A DNA stretch of 64,000 bases from positions 1,114,003 to 1,178,002 of the forward strand of contig NC_012438.1 of the NCBI RefSeq assembly GCF_000021545.1, written 5' to 3'. Shown piece by piece: positions 8,283 through 20,788 of the stretch. Position 1 is the first letter of the stretch. Each line of letters begins with the position of its first letter. The DNA comes from Sulfurihydrogenibium azorense Az-Fu1. Lineage in GTDB: Bacteria; Aquificota; Aquificia; Aquificales; Hydrogenothermaceae. Both the position numbers and the translations under genes were made by a program. The notes beneath the pieces were generated by a model, which ran no database searches, was not told where the DNA came from, and saw only the letters and a list, made by a program, of their open reading frames with translations.

Positions 8283-11204
8283 ATGGAGCAAATACCAAAA
8301 ATATCCGTCTTAATACCAACATATAACAGACCTTACTTTTTAGAGCAGGCTTTGGAGAGTGTTGTAAATCAGACTTTGAAACCTTATGAATGTATAGTGG
8401 CAGATGATAACCTAAACCCCGAAGAAAGTCAGAAAAATTATGAAGTTGTAAAGAAATTTTCAGAAAAGTATCCATTTGTGATTTATCATAAAAACGAGAA
8501 AAACTTAGGACCAGCTGGGAATTATAAAAATCTTTTTTATCTTGCTTCAGGAGATTTTATTCACTTTCTTGGAGATGACGATATTCTAAGTCCTAAAACT
8601 TTAGAACTTTTAGTTAAACCTTTAGTGGAAGACCCTACAGTAAAAGTGTCAGCCGGCAGGACTTTATTCGTAGATGAGAATTTAAACCTTGTTAACTTTC
8701 CTGTCTTTTTAAATCATTATAAAATCCAGAAAAAATACTTTAAAAATCAAAAAGTAAATGGAAAAGAATTTATAGAGTACAGTTTAAAAATCCTTGCCAA
8801 TGCTTTAGGTTCATTCTCTGGATTTATGTTTAGAAAAAAAGATGTAAACTTTGAACTATTTAAACATAAAGACTTTGAGTTTGTAGCGAATGCAGATTGG
8901 TTTTTGTGGATGAGCTTAATAAAAGATGGGTATATATTTTTATACGATGAATTTACAAATATGTATAGGATTCATCAAGCTCAAGACAATTTACAACTAT
9001 CTACAAATGTTAAAGGACAAAAAGAACTCTTATACTTTTTATCTACAGGATTCTTGGAAGATTTAGGTATAGACAAAAGTAAGATAGAAAGAAGAGTCAA
9101 CATAGAAAAAGTTATATTAGAAACAAAGAGAGATTATCTTGATTATGTCTTAGATTTCCATAAAGAAAACTTTCTAAAAAATATTAAATACTTAGACTTA
9201 CCAAGACCGGGATTTAGTATAATTATCATTACATATAACTCCAGTCAAACTATATTACAATGCTTAGACTCTATAAATGGCAGCTTCCTAACTACAGAAG
9301 ATGAGATAATTATATTTGATAATAACTCAAAAGACCAAACAGTAAAGATAGTAGAAAACTATATTAAATCAAACAAACAACTTAACATCAAATTAGTTAA
9401 AAATCCGGAAAACATAGGATACTCAAAGGCTGTAAACAGAGCTGCAGACCTATCTAAAAACCAGTATTTAGTTTTTTTAAATCCTGATGCAAAAGTCATA
9501 TCCAAAGACTGGTTAAATCAGTTTTATAATGTCTTAAAGAATAAAGATGTAGGTATGGTCGGAGCTGTATCTGATGTTGCTATGTATAAAAACAATGTAA
9601 ATGTATATACAAGCTTTTTAAATATGTTAAATGACGAAACACTTGAAAAACACTTAAAACTTTTTTACTCTAATAAAGAAATAGAAACGGAGCTGCTATC
9701 GGGGTTTTGTATTGGTATAAAGAAAGATACTTTCTATAACTTTGGAAAGTTTGATGAAAATCTAATTTTAGGTTTTGATGACTTTGATTTTTCATTAAAG
9801 ATGCAGAACGCTAATTTAAAGCAGATAGTCTTACCGGCTGTTTATGTAAAACATTTTAATCACAAATCCTTTGAGACGGACAAGAAAAACGCAGAAAACC
9901 TAAATAAAATTAGTTTATACAACTTTATAAAAAAACTGGTAAAAACATACGGATACGGCAATGTCCCAACCCCTATTGAGTTATTCTTTAAAGATGTTGG
10001 ATTAAGAAATCAACCTTTTTATGCTTTTCCTTTATCAGATGGAAGATACAGATTTGTTTTTGACTTGTTCAATGAAGGTAAAAATGAAAACTTTTTTAAA
10101 GAGAAAGCAAATATAATTAAAAGAAAACCGTATATAACAATCATAACAGTTAACTACTTTTCTTCAGATTACTTAGGTAATCTGGCTAAATCTATAGTAA
10201 AAAATCCTTATCCAAATATAAACCTTGTAGTAGTTGACAACTCTGAGGATGAAGTAGAGTATTCAAAGTTAGACCAAACTCTTAAAGATGTTTTTAAAAA
10301 TGAAACTACAAAAAAGTTTTATCTAATAAAAAATAAAAATACGGGCTATGCTGGCGGAAACAATGTTGGAGTAGAGTTTGTAAAACAAAATCTCCCTGAA
10401 ACACAGTACGTATGGATACTAAATCCGGATACAGTTATATCCTACAACACACCTTTGGAGCTGATAAAAACGGTAGAATATACAAACTCTGATGTTGCAA
10501 CTTGTAAGATTTTAATGTATGACAACGACAAAATTCAGTACAACGGAATGAGAGTTTATACTCAAGGTATTGATAACAATCAAGATTACGGTATTTTTAT
10601 ACCTTCTGCACTAAGTGGTTCAAACATATTTATAAAAAAACAAATCTTAGATAAACTTCCAAATCCACTTTTTAACGAAGAGTACTTTTTATACTTTGAA
10701 GACAACGAGCTGTTTATTGAAATGCAAAAAAGGGGTGTAAAAGTTGTATATACACCTTTCACATTTATAAGACATAAAATAGGAGGAACTACACAAGGAT
10801 ACTACTATAACCCTGTTAGTTACTATTACATCTGTAGAAATCAGTTGTATATATACGATAATTATGAAAAAGACGGGTTTGGTAATTATATTACATTAAG
10901 TTATTACTTACATAATGAGCTTATAAACTCAATAAATTTGGGAACTGATTACTCATTAGGCTTTTTAAAGGCAGTTTATGACTATCATAAAGGTATAAAA
11001 GGAAAACAAGAAAACATTTTTTTAGATAAGAAAATAGTAAAAGATAGATTAAAAGAGTTAGAAAAATCTTCTCTAAAAGAAGTAAATTCTGATACAAAGT
11101 TTGATTATCTATTTTTAAAAGCATATTTAAAACCAAAAAATCAAAAAGTTATGTTAGAATTTGTAAGTGAAATTTTAAATAAAAAATTTTTAAAACTGAT
11201 ATAA
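8283..11204 (+). CDS. Three-domain GT2 glycosyltransferase
   Basis: This 973-residue protein carries three complete GT2 modules. Module 1 (about residues 5-250) has ISVLIPTYNRP and HFLGDDDIL. Module 2 (about 310-560) has FSIIIITYNSSQ, FDNNSKDQT and LNPDAKV. Module 3 (about 615-900) has ITIITVNYFSSDY, VVDNSEDE and LNPDTVI, with the ENxxGYAGGNN-like NTGYAGGNN stretch of rhamnosyltransferase relatives. Modules 2 and 3 resemble each other more than module 1. Such fusions usually add successive sugars to one chain. It has no membrane segment. The following gene starts 14 bp downstream behind GGGAGG. Confidence 0.88.
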   Translation: MEQIPKISVLIPTYNRPYFLEQALESVVNQTLKPYECIVADDNLNPEESQKNYEVVKKFSEKYPFVIYHKNEKNLGPAGNYKNLFYLASGDFIHFLGDDDILSPKTLELLVKPLVEDPTVKVSAGRTLFVDENLNLVNFPVFLNHYKIQKKYFKNQKVNGKEFIEYSLKILANALGSFSGFMFRKKDVNFELFKHKDFEFVANADWFLWMSLIKDGYIFLYDEFTNMYRIHQAQDNLQLSTNVKGQKELLYFLSTGFLEDLGIDKSKIERRVNIEKVILETKRDYLDYVLDFHKENFLKNIKYLDLPRPGFSIIIITYNSSQTILQCLDSINGSFLTTEDEIIIFDNNSKDQTVKIVENYIKSNKQLNIKLVKNPENIGYSKAVNRAADLSKNQYLVFLNPDAKVISKDWLNQFYNVLKNKDVGMVGAVSDVAMYKNNVNVYTSFLNMLNDETLEKHLKLFYSNKEIETELLSGFCIGIKKDTFYNFGKFDENLILGFDDFDFSLKMQNANLKQIVLPAVYVKHFNHKSFETDKKNAENLNKISLYNFIKKLVKTYGYGNVPTPIELFFKDVGLRNQPFYAFPLSDGRYRFVFDLFNEGKNENFFKEKANIIKRKPYITIITVNYFSSDYLGNLAKSIVKNPYPNINLVVVDNSEDEVEYSKLDQTLKDVFKNETTKKFYLIKNKNTGYAGGNNVGVEFVKQNLPETQYVWILNPDTVISYNTPLELIKTVEYTNSDVATCKILMYDNDKIQYNGMRVYTQGIDNNQDYGIFIPSALSGSNIFIKKQILDKLPNPLFNEEYFLYFEDNELFIEMQKRGVKVVYTPFTFIRHKIGGTTQGYYYNPVSYYYICRNQLYIYDNYEKDGFGNYITLSYYLHNELINSINLGTDYSLGFLKAVYDYHKGIKGKQENIFLDKKIVKDRLKELEKSSLKEVNSDTKFDYLFLKAYLKPKNQKVMLEFVSEILNKKFLKLI

Positions 11205-11218
11205 AGGGAGGTGTTTTT

Positions 11219-12454
11219 ATGAAAATTACACTTGGAATTTTAAACACAATCAAAGGAGAAAACCCTGTTAAAGAAGAAGTTTTAGAGGGTATTCAGGATA
11301 ACTTAGAGTATTTTGACCAAATCATATTTACAGGTGATGAGAGCTTCTTTGAAGATTCGGATATACAAGCCCAGTGTCTAAATTTAGAGACTGATAATAA
11401 AGCAGTAATGAGAAACGCCATATTAGAAAATGCAAAGAATGATTACATTCTTTGGATATCGGATACAACAGTTTTAGAGTTTGATATGATTCCGGAGATG
11501 ATGGAGCAGTTTGAAGATTACGAAGATACAGATATAGTGTACCCAAATATGGTAATAGTTGATAACACTGGTTTAGAGTCAACGTTCATCCTTCAAGACC
11601 TTTATAAAAAAGAAACTGACTTGCTTATGAGTTTAAAGATTGAAAATTACTTTCCTGAATACGGAATAATAACAAAAAAAGATTTATTTAACAAAACTGG
11701 AAAGTTTGATGAAGAGTTTGAAGATTATGAGTTTTACAACTTTTTGTATCAAAATATAGATAACCTTAGATTAAAACTTTCAGAGTTTAACTATGTTGTT
11801 ATCCATTACCCTGAGACTTTTATAGATACTTCCTATAGAAGTTATGCACTGAGAAAAGCTATTAAAAAGTATCCTTTAAAAAAGTTTTTCCCAAGACTCA
11901 ACTGGGAAAATGAAAATTTAGCATTAGCAACTGCTTACACGTCTATAGGAGACATTTTATCAGATTACTTAGATTACTTTAATGCATCACAGCACTACAG
12001 ACAGGCAGCTCTAAGTCTTCACAACAAAGTATCTATGTTCAAGCTTGTAAATACTTACTACAACATGGGACTATTTGATGAAGCTAAAAAACTTTTAACA
12101 CAAGACCAAGGTTTTTCCCAAGATGAAATAAAAGACTTACTTTATCAGATAGACAAAACTCAAGAATTAATAACAGCTATAGAAAAAGCTATAGAAGAAG
12201 GGAAAGCTCAAGAAGTGATGGTATCTATTAATGATGTGGCATCTTTCTACTCTGGAGCTCCTGTTTATAATATCTTAGGAGTTATAGAGTTTTACGGTGG
12301 TAATAAAGAGAATGCATACAGGTACTTTTACAAAGCTGCAACAATGAATCCTATAGATGAGAATATAATTCATAATCTAACAGATATGGCTAATATGCTC
12401 GGTAAACAAGAAAAAGTTAAAGGACTGTTTAAAAGAATACTTGGAGAAATCTAA
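11219..12454 (+). CDS. GT-A-like protein with C-terminal TPR-type helices
   Basis: This 411-residue protein starts at ATG 11219 with a strong GGGAGG site. The first 215 residues look like a divergent GT-A fold: a start like GT2 proteins, YILWISDTT in the usual DxD place and FDEEFEDYEFY. From about residue 235 to the end it is helical, with TPR-like patterns (ATAYTSIGDILSDYLDYF, AYRYFYKAATMNPIDENI). The next gene has the same transferase-plus-TPR design. A clear catalytic DxD is missing, so it may be a partner or an inactive homologue. Confidence 0.6.
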   Translation: MKITLGILNTIKGENPVKEEVLEGIQDNLEYFDQIIFTGDESFFEDSDIQAQCLNLETDNKAVMRNAILENAKNDYILWISDTTVLEFDMIPEMMEQFEDYEDTDIVYPNMVIVDNTGLESTFILQDLYKKETDLLMSLKIENYFPEYGIITKKDLFNKTGKFDEEFEDYEFYNFLYQNIDNLRLKLSEFNYVVIHYPETFIDTSYRSYALRKAIKKYPLKKFFPRLNWENENLALATAYTSIGDILSDYLDYFNASQHYRQAALSLHNKVSMFKLVNTYYNMGLFDEAKKLLTQDQGFSQDEIKDLLYQIDKTQELITAIEKAIEEGKAQEVMVSINDVASFYSGAPVYNILGVIEFYGGNKENAYRYFYKAATMNPIDENIIHNLTDMANMLGKQEKVKGLFKRILGEI

Positions 12455-12463
12455 GGTTTAAAT

Positions 12464-15211
<2,748 letters not shown>

Positions 15212-16201
15212 TTACTTTGTGTATATATCTGTAATAAATTTTATCACTTTATCTTTTAAAGGTAAAACTTTCATAAACTTTTTCTTGAGTTTTTCAAACT
15301 GTTCTTTGTATTCTTGATATTCTGGCTCTTTTACTAAAAGTTCAAGTTGGTCTATTATGTCGTTTGCTTCTTTAAAGTTTTTCTTCTCAATTAACTCTTC
15401 TGCAGCTTCTATAAGCACAGGTATATATTTAGGTTCTATTTTTAGGTTGTAATCTATTTGTAGTCCTTTTATAAAGTTCTCAGCTGCTTGGATTTTTTTA
15501 CCTTCATTTAACTGTTTCTTTGCAAGTTCAAAGTGGTATTTAGCCATGTCTAAAAAGTATTCTATCTCTTCTGGAACAAGTATAACGGCTTTTTTTAGAT
15601 TTTCTATTGCATCTTCATAAAGTCCTAAATGGGCTAAAGAGTGGGCTTTGTAAACGTATGCATCTACAAAATACTTGTTTTTTTCTATAACCTTGTTAAA
15701 CTGTTCTATGGCTTGCTGATACTTTCCTGCGTTGTAAAATATTTTTCCTAATGAGTAGTAGTACCTGTCATCTCCTTCTTGTCCTGATATTTTATTAAGG
15801 TATTCCATTGCTTTCTGGTCGTTTCCGTGCATAAGCTCTATTTGGGCTAAAAGTGAGTAGGCTTCTTTTATTTTGGGGTCTATCTTTACAGCTTCTTCAA
15901 GGTCTTTTTTTGCTTCTTCAAACTCTCCTTTTTGGATGTAAACTTTTCCCCTTTCAAAGTAAGCTTCTGCATAGGTAGGTTTTAGTCTTATAGCTTCTGA
16001 AAGGTGAACTATTGCTACTTCAAGGCTTTCTTGGTTTAGATCATGGGTTGCAACCTTCCCTCTCCAAAAGTGAACTTCTGGAATGTCAGGATTAAGAAGA
16101 AGAGCTTCATCTAAAAGAGTGATAGCCATCTCAAAATTTTCATTTTCATAGTGGTAGATGGCTTTGTTAAGAAGATGGTAAGCTTCACCTGCTGAAGTCA
16201 T
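15212..16201 (-). CDS. TPR-repeat protein
   Basis: This 329-residue protein is made mostly of tetratricopeptide repeats. Examples are AIYHYENENFEMAITLLDEA near residue 14, AEAYFERGKVYIQKGEFEEA near 78 and VDAYVYKAHSLAHLGLYEDA near 160, each followed by a Pro at the turn. No signal peptide is present, so it is likely a cytoplasmic scaffold. The start is supported by AAGGAGG seven bases upstream. It is the first gene of the serS transcript and is divergent from the TamB-like gene. The partner is unknown. Confidence 0.85.
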   Translation of the reverse strand: MTSAGEAYHLLNKAIYHYENENFEMAITLLDEALLLNPDIPEVHFWRGKVATHDLNQESLEVAIVHLSEAIRLKPTYAEAYFERGKVYIQKGEFEEAKKDLEEAVKIDPKIKEAYSLLAQIELMHGNDQKAMEYLNKISGQEGDDRYYYSLGKIFYNAGKYQQAIEQFNKVIEKNKYFVDAYVYKAHSLAHLGLYEDAIENLKKAVILVPEEIEYFLDMAKYHFELAKKQLNEGKKIQAAENFIKGLQIDYNLKIEPKYIPVLIEAAEELIEKKNFKEANDIIDQLELLVKEPEYQEYKEQFEKLKKKFMKVLPLKDKVIKFITDIYTK

Positions 16202-16229
16202 AGTTAATGCCTCCTTACTTTTGTAGTTT

Positions 16230-16257
16230 TATATAAGATAACACATTTTTATGTTAA
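16230..16257 (-). promoter_or_regulatory. Sigma-70-like promoter for the TPR-serS pair
   Basis: On the minus strand TTAACA (16257-16252) and TATATA (16235-16230) are separated by 16 bp, about 30 bases upstream of the start codon. The matches are good, but AT-rich DNA yields chance hits. Confidence 0.4.
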
Positions 16258-16269
16258 AATTTAAGTTAA

Positions 16270-19200
16270 ATGGGAAAGTCTTTTAAAGAAAAAGTCTTAA
16301 ACAATAAGTTTGTAAAAATTTTACTTAAAGTATCTATAGAAACCTTTTTCGTAGTGTTTCTCTTTTTTCTAATAGTTTTAGCTGTTTTTTATGTTATATC
16401 AAGTTATCAGGATATACTGAAAAAGTTTGGTATTTACGTTGAAGATAATTGTAAAGTAGAAGAAGGTAGATTAGTATGTAGTTTTATACACATTACAGAT
16501 AAAAAAGAGTTCGATGTAAAACTTGAAAATATTAATGGGGAGTTTAATTTTTACAATTTTTTAAAATTTAAACCTATTGTTAATCTAAAGGTAGATAAAC
16601 TTACAGGAAAGTATATAAATGATTTGACAGCTCCCCCTTCTGAAAGTTTTAAGTTTATATTTCCTCTATATCTTTTTACATCGTATGTAAATCTTGATTT
16701 AAAAGATGGAAACTTTTTTGTGGAAAATGTAGAAAAAGGTTTAAACTTAGATATAAAAAATATATCCCTCTACAACAACCAAAATCTTGTCTATCTTAAA
16801 TCTCAGCCAGCTTTAATACTTATTAAAGACAGTAGTCGCTACAACCTAACCCTTACATCTATAGGAAGCTATCAATTAAAAATTCTTCCTAAAAAAATGG
16901 TTGTTGAAAATGTAAAACTTTCATACGATTCTATCTATTTAGATGTAAAAAATATTTCTCTTTTTGAAAATAAAGTTATTAATCTATCAGCAAGTTTAAA
17001 TACTCCAAGTTATTCTTATAATAATATTAACTTGTCGGGATTGAGAGCGGACTTAAACCTTAAAGTTAAAAAGGATACAGACTTAAAATTTAATGGATTT
17101 TTAACTCAGCTGAATTACCAAAACACAAAACTTTTAAACAGTAAATTTAAAGGAGAAATTAATTTTAAAGAAGGAAAGTTAGACGGTGAAGCTCAGGTTA
17201 ATATAGAGTCTCTACTGTCAGAAGGTATTGAACTTAAAGATTTGTCCTTATTTACTGATATAAAAGATAAAGACGGGCTTGTACTAAAAGGAAGGTATGA
17301 CTTAAAGTTAGCTACTGGAGATTTTGAATACATTGATAAAATCAAAAAATTAAACTTAGAAGCTGACATCCCTTCAATTAAAAAAGTTTTATCCGTTTTA
17401 CCGGTAAAAAAAGATGAAATCTTAGATTCATTAGACGGTAAACTTACCCTGTCAGCTGACTACTTTATAGATAAAGGTTTTTCAGATATACAGGTTAATT
17501 CTAAAAACTTTACAGTCTTAGGTCTAAATTACGATTCTTTATCTGGAAAAGTGAATATCTCTTTAAAAGATTACTTTATTGACGCAGATTTAAAGGGTTT
17601 GAGTAAAAATCAGACTATCAGTGTAAAAGGACGTTTAAAGAATTTTCACGATTTAAAAAATCTATCTTACGATTTTAATCTTAATACAACAAACTTTATC
17701 CTTGAAAATCTTTCATACCTAAAAGACATTCCTATAAAAGCTAACTTAAACGCAAGCGGAAGGATTTACGGTGATTCAAGTAATCTACATATAAAACTTA
17801 GCGGTAATGCTCAAACTTTCTCTTACGAAGACATAAACCTTAAGAATCTAACATACGATTTTTCTTTTGAGAATGATTTAATTAAAGTTAATGCAAACAG
17901 CGGAGAAGCTTTAAAATCTAACCTTACATACGACTTAAAAAATGAAAAACTAAATCTAACTTTAAACGTAAACAGACAGTTTGATCTTACGCCAATATAT
18001 CCATTTTTATTAAAACACTCTAAGGAAGTTTTTGAAAGAGTACTTCCTAAAACAGCAGAAGGAAGTATTTACATAACATCAGTTAAAAAAGATTGGAACG
18101 TAGATTTAAACTTAAACTACTACCAAGCATACTTAAAAGATATTGAGAACTCAATTGAAGGTAATCTGTCAGGAAAGCTAAACGAAAAAGATATAAATCT
18201 TACTGTTAACTTTAACAAAGATAACTTAACATTTAAAAACTATACATTAAAAAAGATTATAGGAAATGTAAACCTTCTAAACAAGAACCTTAAATTTTCC
18301 TTAAAAGGAGAAGGACTGGAAGGATATAAGAGATTTAACTTATCAGCTTCTGGAAGCTACAACTTAGATAAAGAGATTTTTAATCTGTCTGTATTATCAA
18401 ACTTAGAAAATGAAAATCTACAGCTTAAAGCAGATTTAAGCGCAGAAGGAAGCCTTAACGACTACAAAGGTAAATTATCTACAATTATCAAAAATCAAAA
18501 ACAGGTAAATCTTATCTACGATTTTAAAGGAAATAAAGATAGGCTTGTTGCTTACGGTAAAGATGTTAAAATCTCCCATAAAGACTTAAATTTTAATATG
18601 GGAGAGTCTATACTCACAGTAAACTTTAACAAACAAGACATTCAAAAAAGCTCTGCTGTGGCTGTTTTGAAAAATATTCTTGTAAAAGAAAAAGAGATAA
18701 CTTTATTTAACTTCTCCGATTTAAAGATTAACTACTTAGATAAGAAGATTTTTACAGATAAACAGGTCTTTACTGGAACGTTTAAAGGGGTTGTAGAAAA
18801 GTTTTTATTTGATTTAGAAAATAACCTTTTAGAGATTGCAGTAAGTGGAGAGATGGATAAAAATTATGTAGCTCAGATTATTCAGTATGTAAACTTAGAT
18901 GGAAGAGTTAAGTTTGTAATGGCATATAAAGGTAAACCTGAAGACATCCTTGAAAAAGCATCTTTTAAACTCTATGGAGATAATATACGTGTTAGAACAC
19001 CTTACACTTTAAACGTGATATCATTTGATAAATTTGATATAACCTTAAAAGACAACCTTTTAATAGACATAAAAGGCAGTACAAGGTCATATTACGGAGA
19101 TAGTAGTATAACAATAACAGGCAAATACAACTTAAAGAAAAGAGAGGGTAATATCTCTATCTTTTCTGAACTTCTCCCTGTAAAGTATGAAAACATATAC

Positions 19201-20073
19201 AACGGTGTTGTCTCTACTAACACTGATATAAAGCTTGTCCAAGATAAAGTTTATATAAACTCTAATCTACTTACAACAGGTAAAGCAAAAGTAGAACCTG
19301 AGTATTTTAATAAAGAAGCAGGAAGTAAACCTGAATTTTTAAAAAATATAAATCTTAACTTAAAAGTTTCTACTTTATCACCTATATTTATGGAAGGAAG
19401 CTGGGGAAGGGCTTACGGAGAAGGGAGATTTGATGTAAAGGGAACTGCAGACAAACCTATAGTTAACGGTAATTTTAGAATTTCTTACGGTAAGGTAGAC
19501 TTTCTCAAAAACAAGTATAACATTGATTTTATAGATGTAAAACTTACAGACAGTAAAACTTACGTAAACGGAAAACTGTCAACTAATGTAGCAGGTATTT
19601 ACATATACGTTAACGTATCTGGACCAGCTGATAACTTAAAGTATGACTTTTTCTCTACTCCACCAAAATCAAAAGATGAGATACTATCTTTACTGCTTAT
19701 TAAAAAAACTCCTGAGCAACTCGCATCATCTGGACTTTTTTCTGTAGTTGGAAACGTGGCAAAACTACTTGTACCGTTTAAAGCTTCAGGGGAAGAAGAA
19801 GAAGGACTTTTTGGAACAGGATTTAACGTAAATGTTTTGCCAACGTACAACCCTGTACAAGGTATTACTTTTAGTGTTTACGTTCAAAAATACCTTACAA
19901 GGAAGATATACTTAGGTTTTTCAAAACCTCTCTCTACTACAACTATTATAAACCAGTATGGATTTTACGAAGGAGGATACAGACTAACAGAAAGAAGTTC
20001 CTTTGTTTTAAGACTGTACGATAACAAAGCAAAATCAGTAGATTTAACCTTTACCCTTCCTTTTGATTTTTAA
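16270..20073 (+). CDS. TamB/DUF490-like AsmA-superfamily protein
   Basis: This 1267-residue protein has one N-terminal membrane segment (about residues 17-45) and then a very long beta-rich region with repeating amphipathic strands (patterns such as LNLKVKKDTDLKFNG). It ends in a DUF490-like domain with SGPADNLKYDFFSTPPKSKDEILSLLLI and GITFSVYVQKYLTRKIYLGFSKPL. Proteins of this kind bridge inner and outer membrane and serve lipid transport or outer-membrane protein assembly. The length fits TamB. No TamA neighbour is in view. The start ATG lacks a clear Shine-Dalgarno site, so the exact start is less certain. Confidence 0.82.
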   Translation: MGKSFKEKVLNNKFVKILLKVSIETFFVVFLFFLIVLAVFYVISSYQDILKKFGIYVEDNCKVEEGRLVCSFIHITDKKEFDVKLENINGEFNFYNFLKFKPIVNLKVDKLTGKYINDLTAPPSESFKFIFPLYLFTSYVNLDLKDGNFFVENVEKGLNLDIKNISLYNNQNLVYLKSQPALILIKDSSRYNLTLTSIGSYQLKILPKKMVVENVKLSYDSIYLDVKNISLFENKVINLSASLNTPSYSYNNINLSGLRADLNLKVKKDTDLKFNGFLTQLNYQNTKLLNSKFKGEINFKEGKLDGEAQVNIESLLSEGIELKDLSLFTDIKDKDGLVLKGRYDLKLATGDFEYIDKIKKLNLEADIPSIKKVLSVLPVKKDEILDSLDGKLTLSADYFIDKGFSDIQVNSKNFTVLGLNYDSLSGKVNISLKDYFIDADLKGLSKNQTISVKGRLKNFHDLKNLSYDFNLNTTNFILENLSYLKDIPIKANLNASGRIYGDSSNLHIKLSGNAQTFSYEDINLKNLTYDFSFENDLIKVNANSGEALKSNLTYDLKNEKLNLTLNVNRQFDLTPIYPFLLKHSKEVFERVLPKTAEGSIYITSVKKDWNVDLNLNYYQAYLKDIENSIEGNLSGKLNEKDINLTVNFNKDNLTFKNYTLKKIIGNVNLLNKNLKFSLKGEGLEGYKRFNLSASGSYNLDKEIFNLSVLSNLENENLQLKADLSAEGSLNDYKGKLSTIIKNQKQVNLIYDFKGNKDRLVAYGKDVKISHKDLNFNMGESILTVNFNKQDIQKSSAVAVLKNILVKEKEITLFNFSDLKINYLDKKIFTDKQVFTGTFKGVVEKFLFDLENNLLEIAVSGEMDKNYVAQIIQYVNLDGRVKFVMAYKGKPEDILEKASFKLYGDNIRVRTPYTLNVISFDKFDITLKDNLLIDIKGSTRSYYGDSSITITGKYNLKKREGNISIFSELLPVKYENIYNGVVSTNTDIKLVQDKVYINSNLLTTGKAKVEPEYFNKEAGSKPEFLKNINLNLKVSTLSPIFMEGSWGRAYGEGRFDVKGTADKPIVNGNFRISYGKVDFLKNKYNIDFIDVKLTDSKTYVNGKLSTNVAGIYIYVNVSGPADNLKYDFFSTPPKSKDEILSLLLIKKTPEQLASSGLFSVVGNVAKLLVPFKASGEEEEGLFGTGFNVNVLPTYNPVQGITFSVYVQKYLTRKIYLGFSKPLSTTTIINQYGFYEGGYRLTERSSFVLRLYDNKAKSVDLTFTLPFDF

Positions 20074-20105
20074 AACCTGTTTTTTAACATAGTTTTTTAG
20101 ACTGT

Positions 20106-20123
20106 AAAGATTGTAAAATCTTT
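20106..20123 (+). terminator. Possible weak terminator after the TamB-like gene
   Basis: AAAGATT and AATCTTT form a perfect 7-bp stem with a GTAA loop. One extra T and then A bases follow, so the U tract is poor. It lies in the 73-bp gap before the next gene. Confidence 0.3.
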
Positions 20124-20146
20124 TAAAACCCTTAAAGGAGTATTGG

Positions 20147-20788
20147 TTGAAGCTTATAGAAACTGATTTAGTTTTTTATTTTCAATACGATGGCAAAAAG
20201 TCAAGAGATTTTGGATATGTTTTTAATGTAGGATTACCAAAGGGAGAGTCTGAATACTTTTTAGCAACAGAAGAGATTGTAAAAGACAAAATAGATTATC
20301 TAAAACATCTAAAAAATGTAAAGTGGGCTATTTACGATAAAAATTTTGAAAGAAAGACAGATTACCACAGCTGGATACATACAGCTGGACTGGTAAAAGG
20401 CCAATCAATTTACTATAAAGTTGAAGAAGGTGGTAAAGAAGCTCTCTTTACTTTACAAGGTCAAAAGACAGAATTCTTTGAAAAGATAAGAGATAGAGGA
20501 GCTCTTACAGGAGAGAGTAATTACTTTTGGGGAAAGAAAAACGGGAAGTTTGCTATTTATGATGTAAACACTGGAGAAAAACTTACAGAGGATTTTAAGT
20601 CATCTGTTTTAGCAGGAGTAATTCTAGGAAGAGGGACTTACTTTGTAGGAAGTTATGGAGAGGAGATTTTTTACATATTTGATTTAAAAACTGGAGAGAG
20701 ATTGACAAAAGCCTTTGATGAGCATAAACTTATTGAGATTTTAAAACATGGAGATTTAGAAAGAGCGGTAGATGAGATTGGAAAGTAG
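20147..20788 (+). CDS. Protein of unknown function with GxSxYF repeats
   Basis: I do not recognise this 213-residue protein. A short motif recurs: KGESEYF at residues 32-38, KGQSIYY at 84-90, TGESNYF at 121-127 and GRGTYF at 161-166. In the last two units it is followed by a second block, KFAIYDVNTGEKLTEDF at 134-150 and IFYIFDLKTGERLTKAF at 174-190; a weaker match, WAIYDKNFERKTDY, follows the first. The pattern suggests a small repeat-built beta structure. The start is TTG, fixed by AAAGGAG at 20134-20140 with a 6-base spacer. No signal peptide is seen. It overlaps mtaB by 17 bp and may be coupled to it. Confidence 0.75.
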   Translation: MKLIETDLVFYFQYDGKKSRDFGYVFNVGLPKGESEYFLATEEIVKDKIDYLKHLKNVKWAIYDKNFERKTDYHSWIHTAGLVKGQSIYYKVEEGGKEALFTLQGQKTEFFEKIRDRGALTGESNYFWGKKNGKFAIYDVNTGEKLTEDFKSSVLAGVILGRGTYFVGSYGEEIFYIFDLKTGERLTKAFDEHKLIEILKHGDLERAVDEIGK

